Below, piece by piece: positions 8,776-17,423 of a stretch of 64,000 nt of DNA. A model generated the notes under the pieces. The model worked only from the letters and a program-made list of their open reading frames with translations. It was not told the origin of the DNA and made no database searches. The DNA is from Idiomarina sp. (GTDB taxonomy: Bacteria; Pseudomonadota; Gammaproteobacteria; Enterobacterales; Alteromonadaceae). The translations under genes and the position numbers were made by a program. Location: the NCBI GenBank assembly GCA_020831965.1, contig JAFIFP010000009.1:372001-436000 (forward strand), in the 5' to 3' direction. The stretch's first letter is position 1. Each line of letters starts with the position of its first letter.

Positions 8776-9268
8776 GCGTTCGATCCTCTTCAAAGTTGCA
8801 TTGTGCTGTGGAAATAAAATCCTCGTGGAATTGAACCCCTGAAGCATCATAAATACCGCTACTTAAGATCCATTGAGGATATGGATGCATACCCCAACAA
8901 ACCGGCAAATCAGCTACTTCTCCTTGATGAGCTTCCGATACTATTTGCACGGTAACTCGCAGACAATTGCCTGTTGTCCCTCGGCCTTGATTAAAAACAT
9001 TCGTAATTTTTAACTGGCTCCCGGCTTCTAAAAACAAAATTGGTGGAGTTGTGGTGCAGCGCCCCCTCCCTGGTTCAGCCCTAGTTGCTATAAGGTATTT
9101 ACCTGTAGCCGCCGTACAGGCACTTTCATAAAGAAATGAGTCCGCTTCTGTTTGCAAACAAGTACCAATTAATTCGGGGTAGATGGGTTTGGTCGCAACA
9201 TTACACCCGAGGACCAACATTACCCATCCAACAGACAGGCACCATCTCGCAACTGCTTTTATCAGCAT
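8768..9268 (-). CDS. Lipoprotein directly behind the Rhs toxin, candidate immunity protein
   Basis: Protein of 166 residues with a lipoprotein signal (WVMLVLGC). The ATG at 9268 overlaps the Rhs stop (ATGCTGA) and has AGGA 8 bases upstream; a longer start at 9286 is possible. The mature part starts NVATKPIYPELIGTC and is a paralogue of the lipoprotein at 7396-7866. Family not recognised. Translational coupling to the toxin gene makes it the first candidate for its immunity protein, acting at the membrane, which suits a lipid-directed toxin. Confidence 0.7.
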   Translation of the reverse strand: MLIKAVARWCLSVGWVMLVLGCNVATKPIYPELIGTCLQTEADSFLYESACTAATGKYLIATRAEPGRGRCTTTPPILFLEAGSQLKITNVFNQGRGTTGNCLRVTVQIVSEAHQGEVADLPVCWGMHPYPQWILSSGIYDASGVQFHEDFISTAQCNFEEDRTRE

Positions 9269-12200
9269 TTTGAACTTCCTCGCCATCCACTTCGGTAGCC
9301 CGACACACTACAAATACCATGATTTCTACCAAAGATACCCCACCAAGAAGAGGTTGTAGTCGTCCCAATATTAGGTCTTACTGAGCTCAAGAATGCACCA
9401 CCACAAATCGCATCACGAACACCGCACACACCTGTTGTTCCATATGATGGATGCGTAAAGCCCGGCAAAGAGAAAAGTTCAGCTGATTCAATAAACCCAT
9501 GACGAACCAAATTATTCACCCTCCAAGCACCAAGGCTATGGCCTTGCAATGTACCATTTAAAAAAGGGTCTGCAGTTACAGATAGTGAAATCGCATCTAG
9601 CAGACCTTGTAAGTTTAAAAGTGTGTCGTTTATATCCCACAACCCGCCTAAATATCTGTGTCTGCTACGGCTAAAGAAACCTTCTACAGTTCCAAGCTCC
9701 TCATCATACGTCGTCCCCGCAACAGCGAGTCCTAACCGAGAATTCAATGCTAGAAGCAGGTTAAACTCTTCCAGACTGAGGCCATATTTAGCAGCAAACC
9801 GAGTCAGCTCCCCTTGCACTTTATACTGCATATAGCCGCCCACGGCATTCTGCACCCAGCCGTCGAATCCATGACCTGTACTGCCCGAAAGTAGCATCAT
9901 CGCTTGTCCTAGCTTCGGGTTTTGTGCAGCAAGTACATTGACCCCCGCTTGAAATGACGCTCTTCCGAATGACGGTCTAGCAGGGCCTCCTGCTGGCGAA
10001 AATGCCCACTGCGATGCACCCGCAACTGCAGCGGCTCGTAGCGCTCCTGAACTCGACATTCCATGGGCCCGTCTAACCTCATAAGTGCCCGCTGCAGCAC
10101 AAGCTGGTGCATACGGCCCGCAAAATGCCGAACCGACAGCAACAATAGCTTGGCTTATTTCAGGGCCAGCCCTACGAGAGATTGAGCGCCATACCGACGA
10201 AGCCATTGGTTTAAAAAAGTACCCACTCGGGTCGGTATAGCTCATCGGGTTGTTCAACACGTAACTATAACGATTGTAGTTCTGAAGGTTCGCTCCCGCC
10301 TGAATAAAGGGGTCGGCTTGCATGAATCGCCCCAGTACCGGGTTGTATGTCCGCCCGCCCATGTGAATGAGCTCCAGCTCGTTCACATGGGTATGCCCCG
10401 TATACCCCTGATAGTCGCCGATGCGCCGCGCAAGGTTAAAGCTACTGTGCTGGTACGCACTTGTTTGTTTCCCCCACGGGTCATAACGTAGTTGTTGGCG
10501 CAACACTGTATTGTCTGGCGCAAGAGTGCTGGTAATCGCAATGGTAGAGCCTTGCGCATCACCATGGAGCCATTGGAGCTGCTCAGTGGCACTGCCGCTC
10601 GCCGGCTGTGTCCGCGTAATCAGCGTGCTACCCACTTGGTAACGGTGTTCTATCGTACCATCGGGCAACTGAACTCGTTCATAACCACCAAACAACCAGC
10701 GCGTCGTCACCTGCCCTTGCCGCGTATCTCGCTGCCACACCAGTTCTCGAGCGGGGCCATATTTGAATTCAGAACGCAGCTGTGCGCTGCGACTCACCAA
10801 TGTTGGTTTATCAAAATGCGTATATGCAAACGTCTGTTTCGAGTCTGAGAGAACATTCCCGTTGGCATCGTAAGTGAATTGATACAATACCGCACCATGA
10901 GTGCTGCCGTTACGCACCGACACTAAACGTGTTGGGTTATTGCCAGCATACAGGTAGTAACCCCCCTGTGTGCCCACATCGCTTTTAAATGTAATATTCC
11001 CATACACATCATATTGATACGTCTGCGTAAAAGTACTCGACAGCGTCCCTACATCCCCTCCCATTGAAGAAATTCCAATCGGACCACCTGGATCGCCAGG
11101 GTCACCGGGGCCTGGATCTCCACCGCCGCCACTACTCGCGCCAGTAACCGACCACTGCGTGAGTCGGTCTAACGTGTCGTAACTGAATGTCTCCGTGGTG
11201 TTCGCTCCAATCAAACCGTGGAATGACTGTGTACGATGAGTTAAATGCCCCGCATGGTTGTAACCGTAGCTCATTTGTCGGTATGCGGTAGACCCACGCT
11301 GAATCGACTGCTGTTCCAACCAGCCATTAGCAAGATTATAGCTAAAATGCCCTTGGACTCCGTTCGCAAAGTTTACTTGAGTCACCTGCCCTCTGGCATT
11401 GAGCGCGCTAATTTGCTCCCAAAATGACGTCGTCCCACCGCGTCGATAACCTCTTACATGACCATTTTGATACACCGTGTCGATGTCCAACGCAGGCAAT
11501 CCACCGACAGCTGGATGTCTCACTCGTGTTTGTCGACCATAACCATCATAGGTGTAGGTTGTGGTATGCGATTGACCATTATTCGTTACCGTTCGTGCGG
11601 TGACCAAACCACTCCCATTGTAAGTCGGGACCTCACGATAAATACGTCCCGTTGAGGTTCCACAGGTCCGATCCCCCGTGAATTGCTCAACACTTTGAAG
11701 ACGACCTGCTCTAAATTGTGTTGCATCAAACGCGCCGTAATTCCAGCATACCGTTCCGTCGGGCGAATGCTCTCGGATTTTTCGGCCAAGTGAATCGTAT
11801 GTCATGACCGCTGTTTGTCCTCGTGCCGTCGTTTGCGACACCAATTCATCAAAGGCGTTATATTGGTACGTCCAGCTGCCCTTATCGGCATCATTCATCG
11901 CTATTTTGCGTCCGGCATTGTCATAGGTGTTTTGCACGCGAATACCATGCGGAGCGGTCACGCGTATAAGCTGCCCTGTGGCATTATAAGCATAAGTCAA
12001 CGCGTTGTTTTGATGGTCTCGAACACTTACAACCTCACCCACTGCATTTCGCGTGGTTCTCGTTGTGCGACCAAGCGCATTGATTTGCGTCGTCTCAAAA
12101 CCATTCAGGGTTGTGACAGTATTGCCACCTCCGGGTAAATCAACCCGATACACTTGACCTAAGGCGTCATAATGCATTTGGCTGTATGCGCCAGGCGATG

Positions 12201-15200
12201 TGTTAAAGGGCTCAAACACACGCCATGGGCGACCTTGCGTATCGTAATTTGTCTGTGTTCGCACCCAGCCCGAAAGTGGTCGCTGTGCGCGCGTACCCAT
12301 AGCTTGGCCAAAACGGTTATAGAACCTTTCTTGGGTGGGAATACCACCGCCTGAGACCGTATGGCGAACATGTGCTCCGGCCATCACACAACTACTCGAC
12401 TGACAACGCACCCACGACTCAGTGGATTGCGTCACCCAACTTCCGCCCCCTGGACGAAATTGTGACGAAGTTCGACGCCCAAAAGTATCTAGGTAAGTAC
12501 GGGTCTGCTCTCCTGTCGGAGCGGTCACCACAATATTTGATATCGGGCCACTTGCGGGGGAATAGCTCGTTTGCGTTAACAGCGCCCCCGAGCCATCGTG
12601 AACACTTTCAGACACGAGTCGCCCAGCTTCCCGCCCACTGGCGTTCGTGCTGTACACCCATTCTTGTTCACGATCGTCGACGCCCGTTCCTGTAAGTTTC
12701 TTCTTTATTAACGCGCCGTAACTGTTGTAAGTGTATTCCGTTGTACGGGTTTCAGCAGCACTAGCAAGTTCAAGCGTTTCACTTTTCAATAACAACGTAT
12801 CGGGGTGATAGGTAAAGTGGGCTCGTCGAACCACCGAGGGCACACCAGGACGCGAATGCGTCACGGTACTTTGTGCTAAGCGGCCAAAACGTTGGTGCTG
12901 TGTAGTCGTACCATAGGTGTTCACAGTCTCAACGCGCGTAACCTCAGTACCTTGAGCATCTAAAGTGCGAATTTGTGAGCGCAACACGTTACCGTATGCA
13001 TCATAAGCCGGTTCACTCTGTGTCCCGAACGTACTTATTGTGCTTGCAGTATGCTCGGTGCCAGTCACCAAACCTGACGCACTGCGAATAAGCGCATATG
13101 CGTGTTCTGTGCTGGAATCGAGGTACACAAATATACCTCCCGATGCGGTCGTCCGGGTTGCGTAAGAATTTACCGCTTCGCTTAGCACATACCCTTGACT
13201 GCCCAGTACTGATTGCGTTCGAGCCGGCATACCGGTATACGGCCATTGCTGATGATAGAGTGTTCGCGTGCGTACACCAGAATTTACATGTTCGGTTTCT
13301 ATCTGCTCAAAACCCAATATACCCCGCCCAATACGATTAATCAGTAACCCTCGGTAACGATAACGCGTCGTCTCAAAACCCGTGTCACTCACTTGTTGTT
13401 CGGTCTGCGTTACCACAACCATGCCACGGCGAGTCGCAAAATCAAATTCCTTAAATTGGGTCGACATACTATTCGGATAGACTGTACGGCGACTCAGTTG
13501 ACGATAGCGGATATGTGTTCGGACCTGCTCATGGGTTCGAATGCCCGTAACTAACCCGTCTAAATTTCCATCACGTTCATTTTGGCGAAACCGGTGGCTA
13601 TCAGACGACGAAGGTCGATAGAGTAAGTCTGGTAAGCCGTTTCCTGACGCGTCAAACACTCGAACGTCTGTACCGATCCCCCAGCGACTCATAAAACCAG
13701 CGAGTGAAAACGTCACTGTATCTGCATTGGCGCCAAGGTTATTAAGCCTCACCTCCCATTCATTCCCGCCTGTCGGATACAGAATATCTGTTGCACCATT
13801 TCCAGTAAGATCAACGAAAATGGTATGCGGAATCGTTGACGCTGAAGCGCTCAGATTCAAGAGCTTGCTTGGTTCATAGTCTACGCCATTGGACAAAAAA
13901 TAACGCCATTGACCACCCGCGGTATACAGTAAGTCAGTTAAACCGTCCCCATTCAAATCAACAAGCCTCAGGTTTTCCAACTGTCCAAACTCTCGGAAGA
14001 AAACAAGTTGATCTGAGTCGACGTCGTGAACCAGTAAATGATAATTCGAGCTCACCAACCACAAACCGCCGTTGGCTGAGCAATGCGTTTCGGTATGATA
14101 TTGACTCAAAGAGCATTGTTGCGTCTGCAGCTTGATCAAGAGATCGGTGCGCCCGTTACCATTCATATCGAAGAACACTGCACTTTGTTCGTTAACATTG
14201 AAGGTACTGGTCGGATACATTCCAAAATCCCACGTTTCACCGTTCAAAGGGTCCCCTTGAGGCGGAGACCCAGGCCGTGTCGTCAAATCAAGGATGGTTT
14301 GAGCAGCGGAAAAACCCAAATGGCTTCCGTGCAGGTTTATGCCATTATTGCGGTACATTTTAATCTTGCGATCTTGAATGAATACAATGTCTTCGTATCC
14401 ATCGCCGTCAATATCCGCGATCATAGCCGATGTACCCAAGCCAATCGCCTGACGATTAATAGAGAATATAAGTGGTGAATTTACTCCGGGATGAGGACCG
14501 CAAAGAGGTTCTAAACCTGTGTAATCACATACGTTAGTGTCCTCTGTTGAACGAAAAGGTTTCACAATATGCCAGTTGTCCGACGAATTATTTGCCACCA
14601 AAAGCGCACGCCGGCCCGAACCGTTATAATCAATGGACAGCGAATCTGACGGACGATTCCGCGGTGAGGAGCCTAAACTGACTTCCTGGTCATAGGTGGC
14701 TACAGCCTTCACGTTCAGACATCCATCAGTACCACCCGGCGTTGGAAAGTTACATTGCGCGGTTCCGGGTAACTCGCCTCGCCGGACTCGCCACTGGCTC
14801 CCACTCAAATAAACCAAGTCATCGATGCCATTCCCGGTGAAGTCCCCGGTGAATAAGGTTGCCGATGACGGGATCTGTGGATTGCGAACTGTCGAAGAGA
14901 AAGGAATAAACTGTTGTGCGACTTCTTCAAAATAGCACCCCGGAGGCAGTGGGATACTAATCGGTTGATCACACACGAAATTCTCAGTGACTCCTCGCAC
15001 TGCATGACGCTTCCAATCAAAATAAACAGGGCCTTTACACTGATTGCCCGTTGCTCCGCCACATTCTTGGATCGCATTTAAATAATCACGATCTTCTTGA
15101 TTAACGCCCAAAGTATAGTCCAGCACATACTCACGAATTTGTGTGTTATTGTGGAAAACACGCACTGACTCAATCATTTGCGTTGAACGGTAACGCACGC

Positions 15201-16449
15201 CAGCGATGAAACCCGCACGGGCGCGGGGACGAGGCATGTATTCAATAGATACACGGTAGGGTGCGTTATACAATCCCGATGGCGCATTCAAATAAGCATA
15301 ACGGATTTCAGTAAGGTAATGCTCTCCATTGATCGGATCATTATGATATCTGTATGCAACGACGTTTCCCGAGGCATCCCTAGAGAACTTGAGCGACCAA
15401 TGCCGAGGCACATCGTCGGGGGTTAAGAAAAGTGCATCTTTTTTGTCATCCGGTCCGTTTTCATTTGAATGAATTTTCAACGGACCAAAATCGGAGACAT
15501 GAGAGTCAGCAATGCCGAAGTAATGCGTGTCACCGCTCTTCTCCTGAACCGCAAAACCCGTTGTGACAAACTCATTTGGTTGAGTCCCAGGTACTCGAAT
15601 CGGCGTAATAACAGCAAAGCTATCGATCTCAGTTCTGTATGTTTGCGCGCTCCAATAGGACGTACTTCCGTCGGCAGGCACAAGCCGTTGCCCATTCCAG
15701 CACAACCGATCATGTTCTGTGTAGGTGACTCCCAACTGCTGACCGTCCATTGCTATATTTTGTGGACATCGCGTAATACCGCTACCCGCGGCTAAACTCC
15801 AGCCCACACCCAGTTGCCCATCACCAGATTGACTATCATAAACAAACGACACATCTGGCGAAATGCCTTGTACGGGCGGTAAATCAATAGGTACTGAGAT
15901 GCTCGCACTCCCTGACTCAGATACCCGAAAGCTGTGCGCTGTTTGTCCTATGTCATTTACTGGACGAAGCATTGAAGACATACTCATGGGCGCCATCATC
16001 GGAGAAAACCCGCGTTGTTGGTCACGCCCGAAGCGATCCTGCAGAACCGTTTCCACTTCAATCTGGCGGCCCGCTTGAGCAAAACTGACCATATGAAGCT
16101 CAACACCATCGTCATACCAAAATCTACTGCGGCGTTGCCCTGAAGTATCCGTCCAATACTGGAACGTCATAAGGCGTTCATGGCCACGACTTAAGTTTTT
16201 ATGTCGCCATTGACGGGGGGAGATTGGATGGGCGATCCACTGACCATGAATAAACTCCATAAAAAGTAGAGAGCCCGTTGGCTGAAATTCTTGAACCTGT
16301 CCTTCATCATCGACAACCACAACGGGACTTTGCCTTAGATATAATCCTCCCTCACGATCCGTATACGCATGCCAAGGGCGCGCGTGGGACGGTGTGACAA
16401 AAACAAGAGCAACGAGAGTGATAAGGCAAAGCAGGACGAGTCGCATCAT
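9262..16449 (-). CDS. Sec-exported SpvB/VCBS/Rhs polymorphic toxin with lipase-like tip
   Basis: Giant protein of 2395 residues. Visible order: signal peptide (about 1-24, ending SHA); a SpvB-type domain near 165-330 (ISVPIDLPPVQGISPDVSFVYDS); VCBS/FG-GAP repeats about 530-960 (DGDGYEDIVF, DLNGDGLTDLL); a TcdB-middle-type segment near 1035 (RGLLINRIGRGILGFEQ); YD/RHS repeats about 1150-1990; a Gly/Pro/Asp-rich linker near 1770; and the core end YNPVLGRFMQADP near 2038 followed by DPSGYFF. The tip of about 320 residues has GHSLG near 2303, a GxSxG nucleophile elbow, with later Asp (GVRDAI) and His (GRNHG) candidates, so an alpha/beta-hydrolase or lipase is likely. The ATG at 16449 (AGGGA 8 bases upstream) is preferred to a TTG 18 bases earlier. 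There are no VgrG or PAAR genes nearby. Confidence 0.88.
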   Translation of the reverse strand: MMRLVLLCLITLVALVFVTPSHARPWHAYTDREGGLYLRQSPVVVVDDEGQVQEFQPTGSLLFMEFIHGQWIAHPISPRQWRHKNLSRGHERLMTFQYWTDTSGQRRSRFWYDDGVELHMVSFAQAGRQIEVETVLQDRFGRDQQRGFSPMMAPMSMSSMLRPVNDIGQTAHSFRVSESGSASISVPIDLPPVQGISPDVSFVYDSQSGDGQLGVGWSLAAGSGITRCPQNIAMDGQQLGVTYTEHDRLCWNGQRLVPADGSTSYWSAQTYRTEIDSFAVITPIRVPGTQPNEFVTTGFAVQEKSGDTHYFGIADSHVSDFGPLKIHSNENGPDDKKDALFLTPDDVPRHWSLKFSRDASGNVVAYRYHNDPINGEHYLTEIRYAYLNAPSGLYNAPYRVSIEYMPRPRARAGFIAGVRYRSTQMIESVRVFHNNTQIREYVLDYTLGVNQEDRDYLNAIQECGGATGNQCKGPVYFDWKRHAVRGVTENFVCDQPISIPLPPGCYFEEVAQQFIPFSSTVRNPQIPSSATLFTGDFTGNGIDDLVYLSGSQWRVRRGELPGTAQCNFPTPGGTDGCLNVKAVATYDQEVSLGSSPRNRPSDSLSIDYNGSGRRALLVANNSSDNWHIVKPFRSTEDTNVCDYTGLEPLCGPHPGVNSPLIFSINRQAIGLGTSAMIADIDGDGYEDIVFIQDRKIKMYRNNGINLHGSHLGFSAAQTILDLTTRPGSPPQGDPLNGETWDFGMYPTSTFNVNEQSAVFFDMNGNGRTDLLIKLQTQQCSLSQYHTETHCSANGGLWLVSSNYHLLVHDVDSDQLVFFREFGQLENLRLVDLNGDGLTDLLYTAGGQWRYFLSNGVDYEPSKLLNLSASASTIPHTIFVDLTGNGATDILYPTGGNEWEVRLNNLGANADTVTFSLAGFMSRWGIGTDVRVFDASGNGLPDLLYRPSSSDSHRFRQNERDGNLDGLVTGIRTHEQVRTHIRYRQLSRRTVYPNSMSTQFKEFDFATRRGMVVVTQTEQQVSDTGFETTRYRYRGLLINRIGRGILGFEQIETEHVNSGVRTRTLYHQQWPYTGMPARTQSVLGSQGYVLSEAVNSYATRTTASGGIFVYLDSSTEHAYALIRSASGLVTGTEHTASTISTFGTQSEPAYDAYGNVLRSQIRTLDAQGTEVTRVETVNTYGTTTQHQRFGRLAQSTVTHSRPGVPSVVRRAHFTYHPDTLLLKSETLELASAAETRTTEYTYNSYGALIKKKLTGTGVDDREQEWVYSTNASGREAGRLVSESVHDGSGALLTQTSYSPASGPISNIVVTAPTGEQTRTYLDTFGRRTSSQFRPGGGSWVTQSTESWVRCQSSSCVMAGAHVRHTVSGGGIPTQERFYNRFGQAMGTRAQRPLSGWVRTQTNYDTQGRPWRVFEPFNTSPGAYSQMHYDALGQVYRVDLPGGGNTVTTLNGFETTQINALGRTTRTTRNAVGEVVSVRDHQNNALTYAYNATGQLIRVTAPHGIRVQNTYDNAGRKIAMNDADKGSWTYQYNAFDELVSQTTARGQTAVMTYDSLGRKIREHSPDGTVCWNYGAFDATQFRAGRLQSVEQFTGDRTCGTSTGRIYREVPTYNGSGLVTARTVTNNGQSHTTTYTYDGYGRQTRVRHPAVGGLPALDIDTVYQNGHVRGYRRGGTTSFWEQISALNARGQVTQVNFANGVQGHFSYNLANGWLEQQSIQRGSTAYRQMSYGYNHAGHLTHRTQSFHGLIGANTTETFSYDTLDRLTQWSVTGASSGGGGDPGPGDPGDPGGPIGISSMGGDVGTLSSTFTQTYQYDVYGNITFKSDVGTQGGYYLYAGNNPTRLVSVRNGSTHGAVLYQFTYDANGNVLSDSKQTFAYTHFDKPTLVSRSAQLRSEFKYGPARELVWQRDTRQGQVTTRWLFGGYERVQLPDGTIEHRYQVGSTLITRTQPASGSATEQLQWLHGDAQGSTIAITSTLAPDNTVLRQQLRYDPWGKQTSAYQHSSFNLARRIGDYQGYTGHTHVNELELIHMGGRTYNPVLGRFMQADPFIQAGANLQNYNRYSYVLNNPMSYTDPSGYFFKPMASSVWRSISRRAGPEISQAIVAVGSAFCGPYAPACAAAGTYEVRRAHGMSSSGALRAAAVAGASQWAFSPAGGPARPSFGRASFQAGVNVLAAQNPKLGQAMMLLSGSTGHGFDGWVQNAVGGYMQYKVQGELTRFAAKYGLSLEEFNLLLALNSRLGLAVAGTTYDEELGTVEGFFSRSRHRYLGGLWDINDTLLNLQGLLDAISLSVTADPFLNGTLQGHSLGAWRVNNLVRHGFIESAELFSLPGFTHPSYGTTGVCGVRDAICGGAFLSSVRPNIGTTTTSSWWGIFGRNHGICSVSGYRSGWRGSSKC

Positions 16450-16499
16450 TGAAGCATTCCCTGGCAATAGGTTCCGTTTGTACGAAGTTCTAATGTTGA

Positions 16500-16850
16500 C
16501 TAGAGCTGTTCTGGTGTAATGAACTCAACCGATTCAATCGTGCACTGCGACTGGGTTTGGTCGAACTGCAAACGCAAGTTCGCATAACTCGCAATTGCCG
16601 AGAGGACGAGAGCCCGCTGGGCTTGGTATTCTTTTGATTTATCGTCAAGTCGCGCATAAGCGCCATCAATGAGCTGGCAATGCAGCGATTGACGATGTCC
16701 AGGGTTAATTTGAATGACAAAACTACGATCGGAAGCGCGAACTGAAGGTGCTAAATGTTCAGCATGCCCCTCACAGGAATATGAAGAACATGCTGATTCC
16801 GCAAAAACACTCACAGGAAGTAAGCACGCACAAAAAAGTAACTTTTTCAT
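16500..16850 (-). CDS. Small secreted protein ahead of the Rhs gene
   Basis: Protein of 116 residues with signal peptide MKKLLFCACLLPVSVFAES. The mature part has four cysteines (ACSSYSC early, HCQL in the middle, QCTIES late) and a helical middle (SKEYQAQRALVLSAIASYANL). Family not recognised. It ends 50 bases before the Rhs start on the same strand and is the first gene after the candidate promoter at 16883-16911, so it heads the operon. A helper for export or folding of the Rhs protein is conceivable. The ATG at 16850 (GGAG 9 bases upstream) is preferred over 16865. Confidence 0.7.
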   Translation of the reverse strand: MKKLLFCACLLPVSVFAESACSSYSCEGHAEHLAPSVRASDRSFVIQINPGHRQSLHCQLIDGAYARLDDKSKEYQAQRALVLSAIASYANLRLQFDQTQSQCTIESVEFITPEQL

Positions 16851-16882
16851 TAACAAAGGCTCCATCTTTGGTAGGAAACGTG

Positions 16883-16911
16883 ATTATAATTAGGTATTTA
16901 TTTCCTATAAA
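16883..16911 (-). promoter_or_regulatory. Candidate sigma-70 promoter of the Rhs operon
   Basis: On the minus strand, TTTATA (16906-16911) and TATAAT (16883-16888) are separated by 17 bases, 33 bases upstream of the first gene of the operon. The -10 is perfect and the -35 matches at 4 of 6. The surroundings are very A+T rich, as is common for horizontally acquired operons silenced by H-NS-like proteins. Confidence 0.5.
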
Positions 16912-17007
16912 ATAAGTTAAGTCAACAAAAAAGTAACGCGGACATTATCTTCAGCTCGTCGTTGATAGTAAGTGCATATCGAAAAGAGCTCGCAAGGATT
17001 CCACCGG

Positions 17008-17117
17008 CATGCGGTGCATGAAAGTGCGGTATGGCGTTGAATTTAAAACCGAGCCGCGGCATGCAGTGCATGCCCTTCCTGAAAGTCACGAACATCACGA
17101 TAGGTGATGCACCGCAT
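17008..17117. repeat. Cluster of palindromic GCATGC/GTGCATG repeats
   Basis: ATGCGGTGCAT at 17009-17019 is found inverted as ATGCACCGCAT at 17107-17117. A close direct copy, GGCATGCAGTGCATG, lies at about 17058-17072. The arrangement is REP/BIME-like. No repeat-associated transposase gene is present in the window. Confidence 0.55.
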
Positions 17118-17151
17118 CGCGCATAGCAAAACTCGAATTCACAGCCACACT

Positions 17152-17197
17152 AAAAACGCCAAACGCAGGGCCTCGATGGCCCACAGTTTGGCTATGA
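17152..17197 (-). terminator. Terminator hairpin, second copy
   Basis: 46 bp that match 17366-17411 at 44 positions. Outer arms GCCAAAC/GTTTGGC and inner arms GGGCC/GGCCC form a two-part stem. On the minus strand the stem is followed by GTTTTT, so it can act as an intrinsic terminator in the purL direction. It is the backup or duplicated copy, farther from purL. Confidence 0.75.
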
Positions 17198-17237
17198 TCA
17201 AAAAAGAGAGGATATGCTGGGCACTCCATCGGTGTGG

Positions 17238-17334
17238 ACGGGATCACCCATTCCAGGGTCTCGGAGACAGGGATGTCGACGAGAAGCCTACATGGAAGTA
17301 TCCACGGCGTCCCTGGGAGGGGTGATCCCGTTCA
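17238..17334. repeat. Long imperfect inverted repeat between the two terminators
   Basis: The arms ACGGGATCACCC and GGGTGATCCCGT are perfect over 12 bp. Nested inside are CCAGGG and CCCTGG. The whole could fold into a hairpin of about 97 bases. With the flanking 46-bp direct repeats, it has the layout of a small non-coding repeat unit that may have brought the second terminator with it. Confidence 0.65.
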
Positions 17335-17365
17335 CGCCGTTTGCACAAGAAAAAAGAGCAAAACC

Positions 17366-17411
17366 AAAAACGCCAAACGCAGGGCCTCGACGGCCCGCAG
17401 TTTGGCTATGA
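17366..17411 (-). terminator. Intrinsic terminator of purL
   Basis: It lies 13 bases after the purL stop on the minus strand. Outer arms GCCAAAC/GTTTGGC and inner arms GGGCC/GGCCC are followed by GTTTTTGG. A near-identical copy lies at 17152-17197. Confidence 0.85.
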
Positions 17412-17423
17412 ACGAGTATCTAG

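Noticed and set aside
11060-11140. Short DNA repeats that could suggest a CRISPR or a slippage locus
   Set aside because: They encode the Gly/Pro/Asp-rich linker, are imperfect, and have no spacers or cas genes.
9262-16449. T6SS-delivered Rhs effector
   Set aside because: There is no PAAR, VgrG, Hcp or EagR-type chaperone nearby, and the protein has a Sec signal peptide and an SpvB domain instead.
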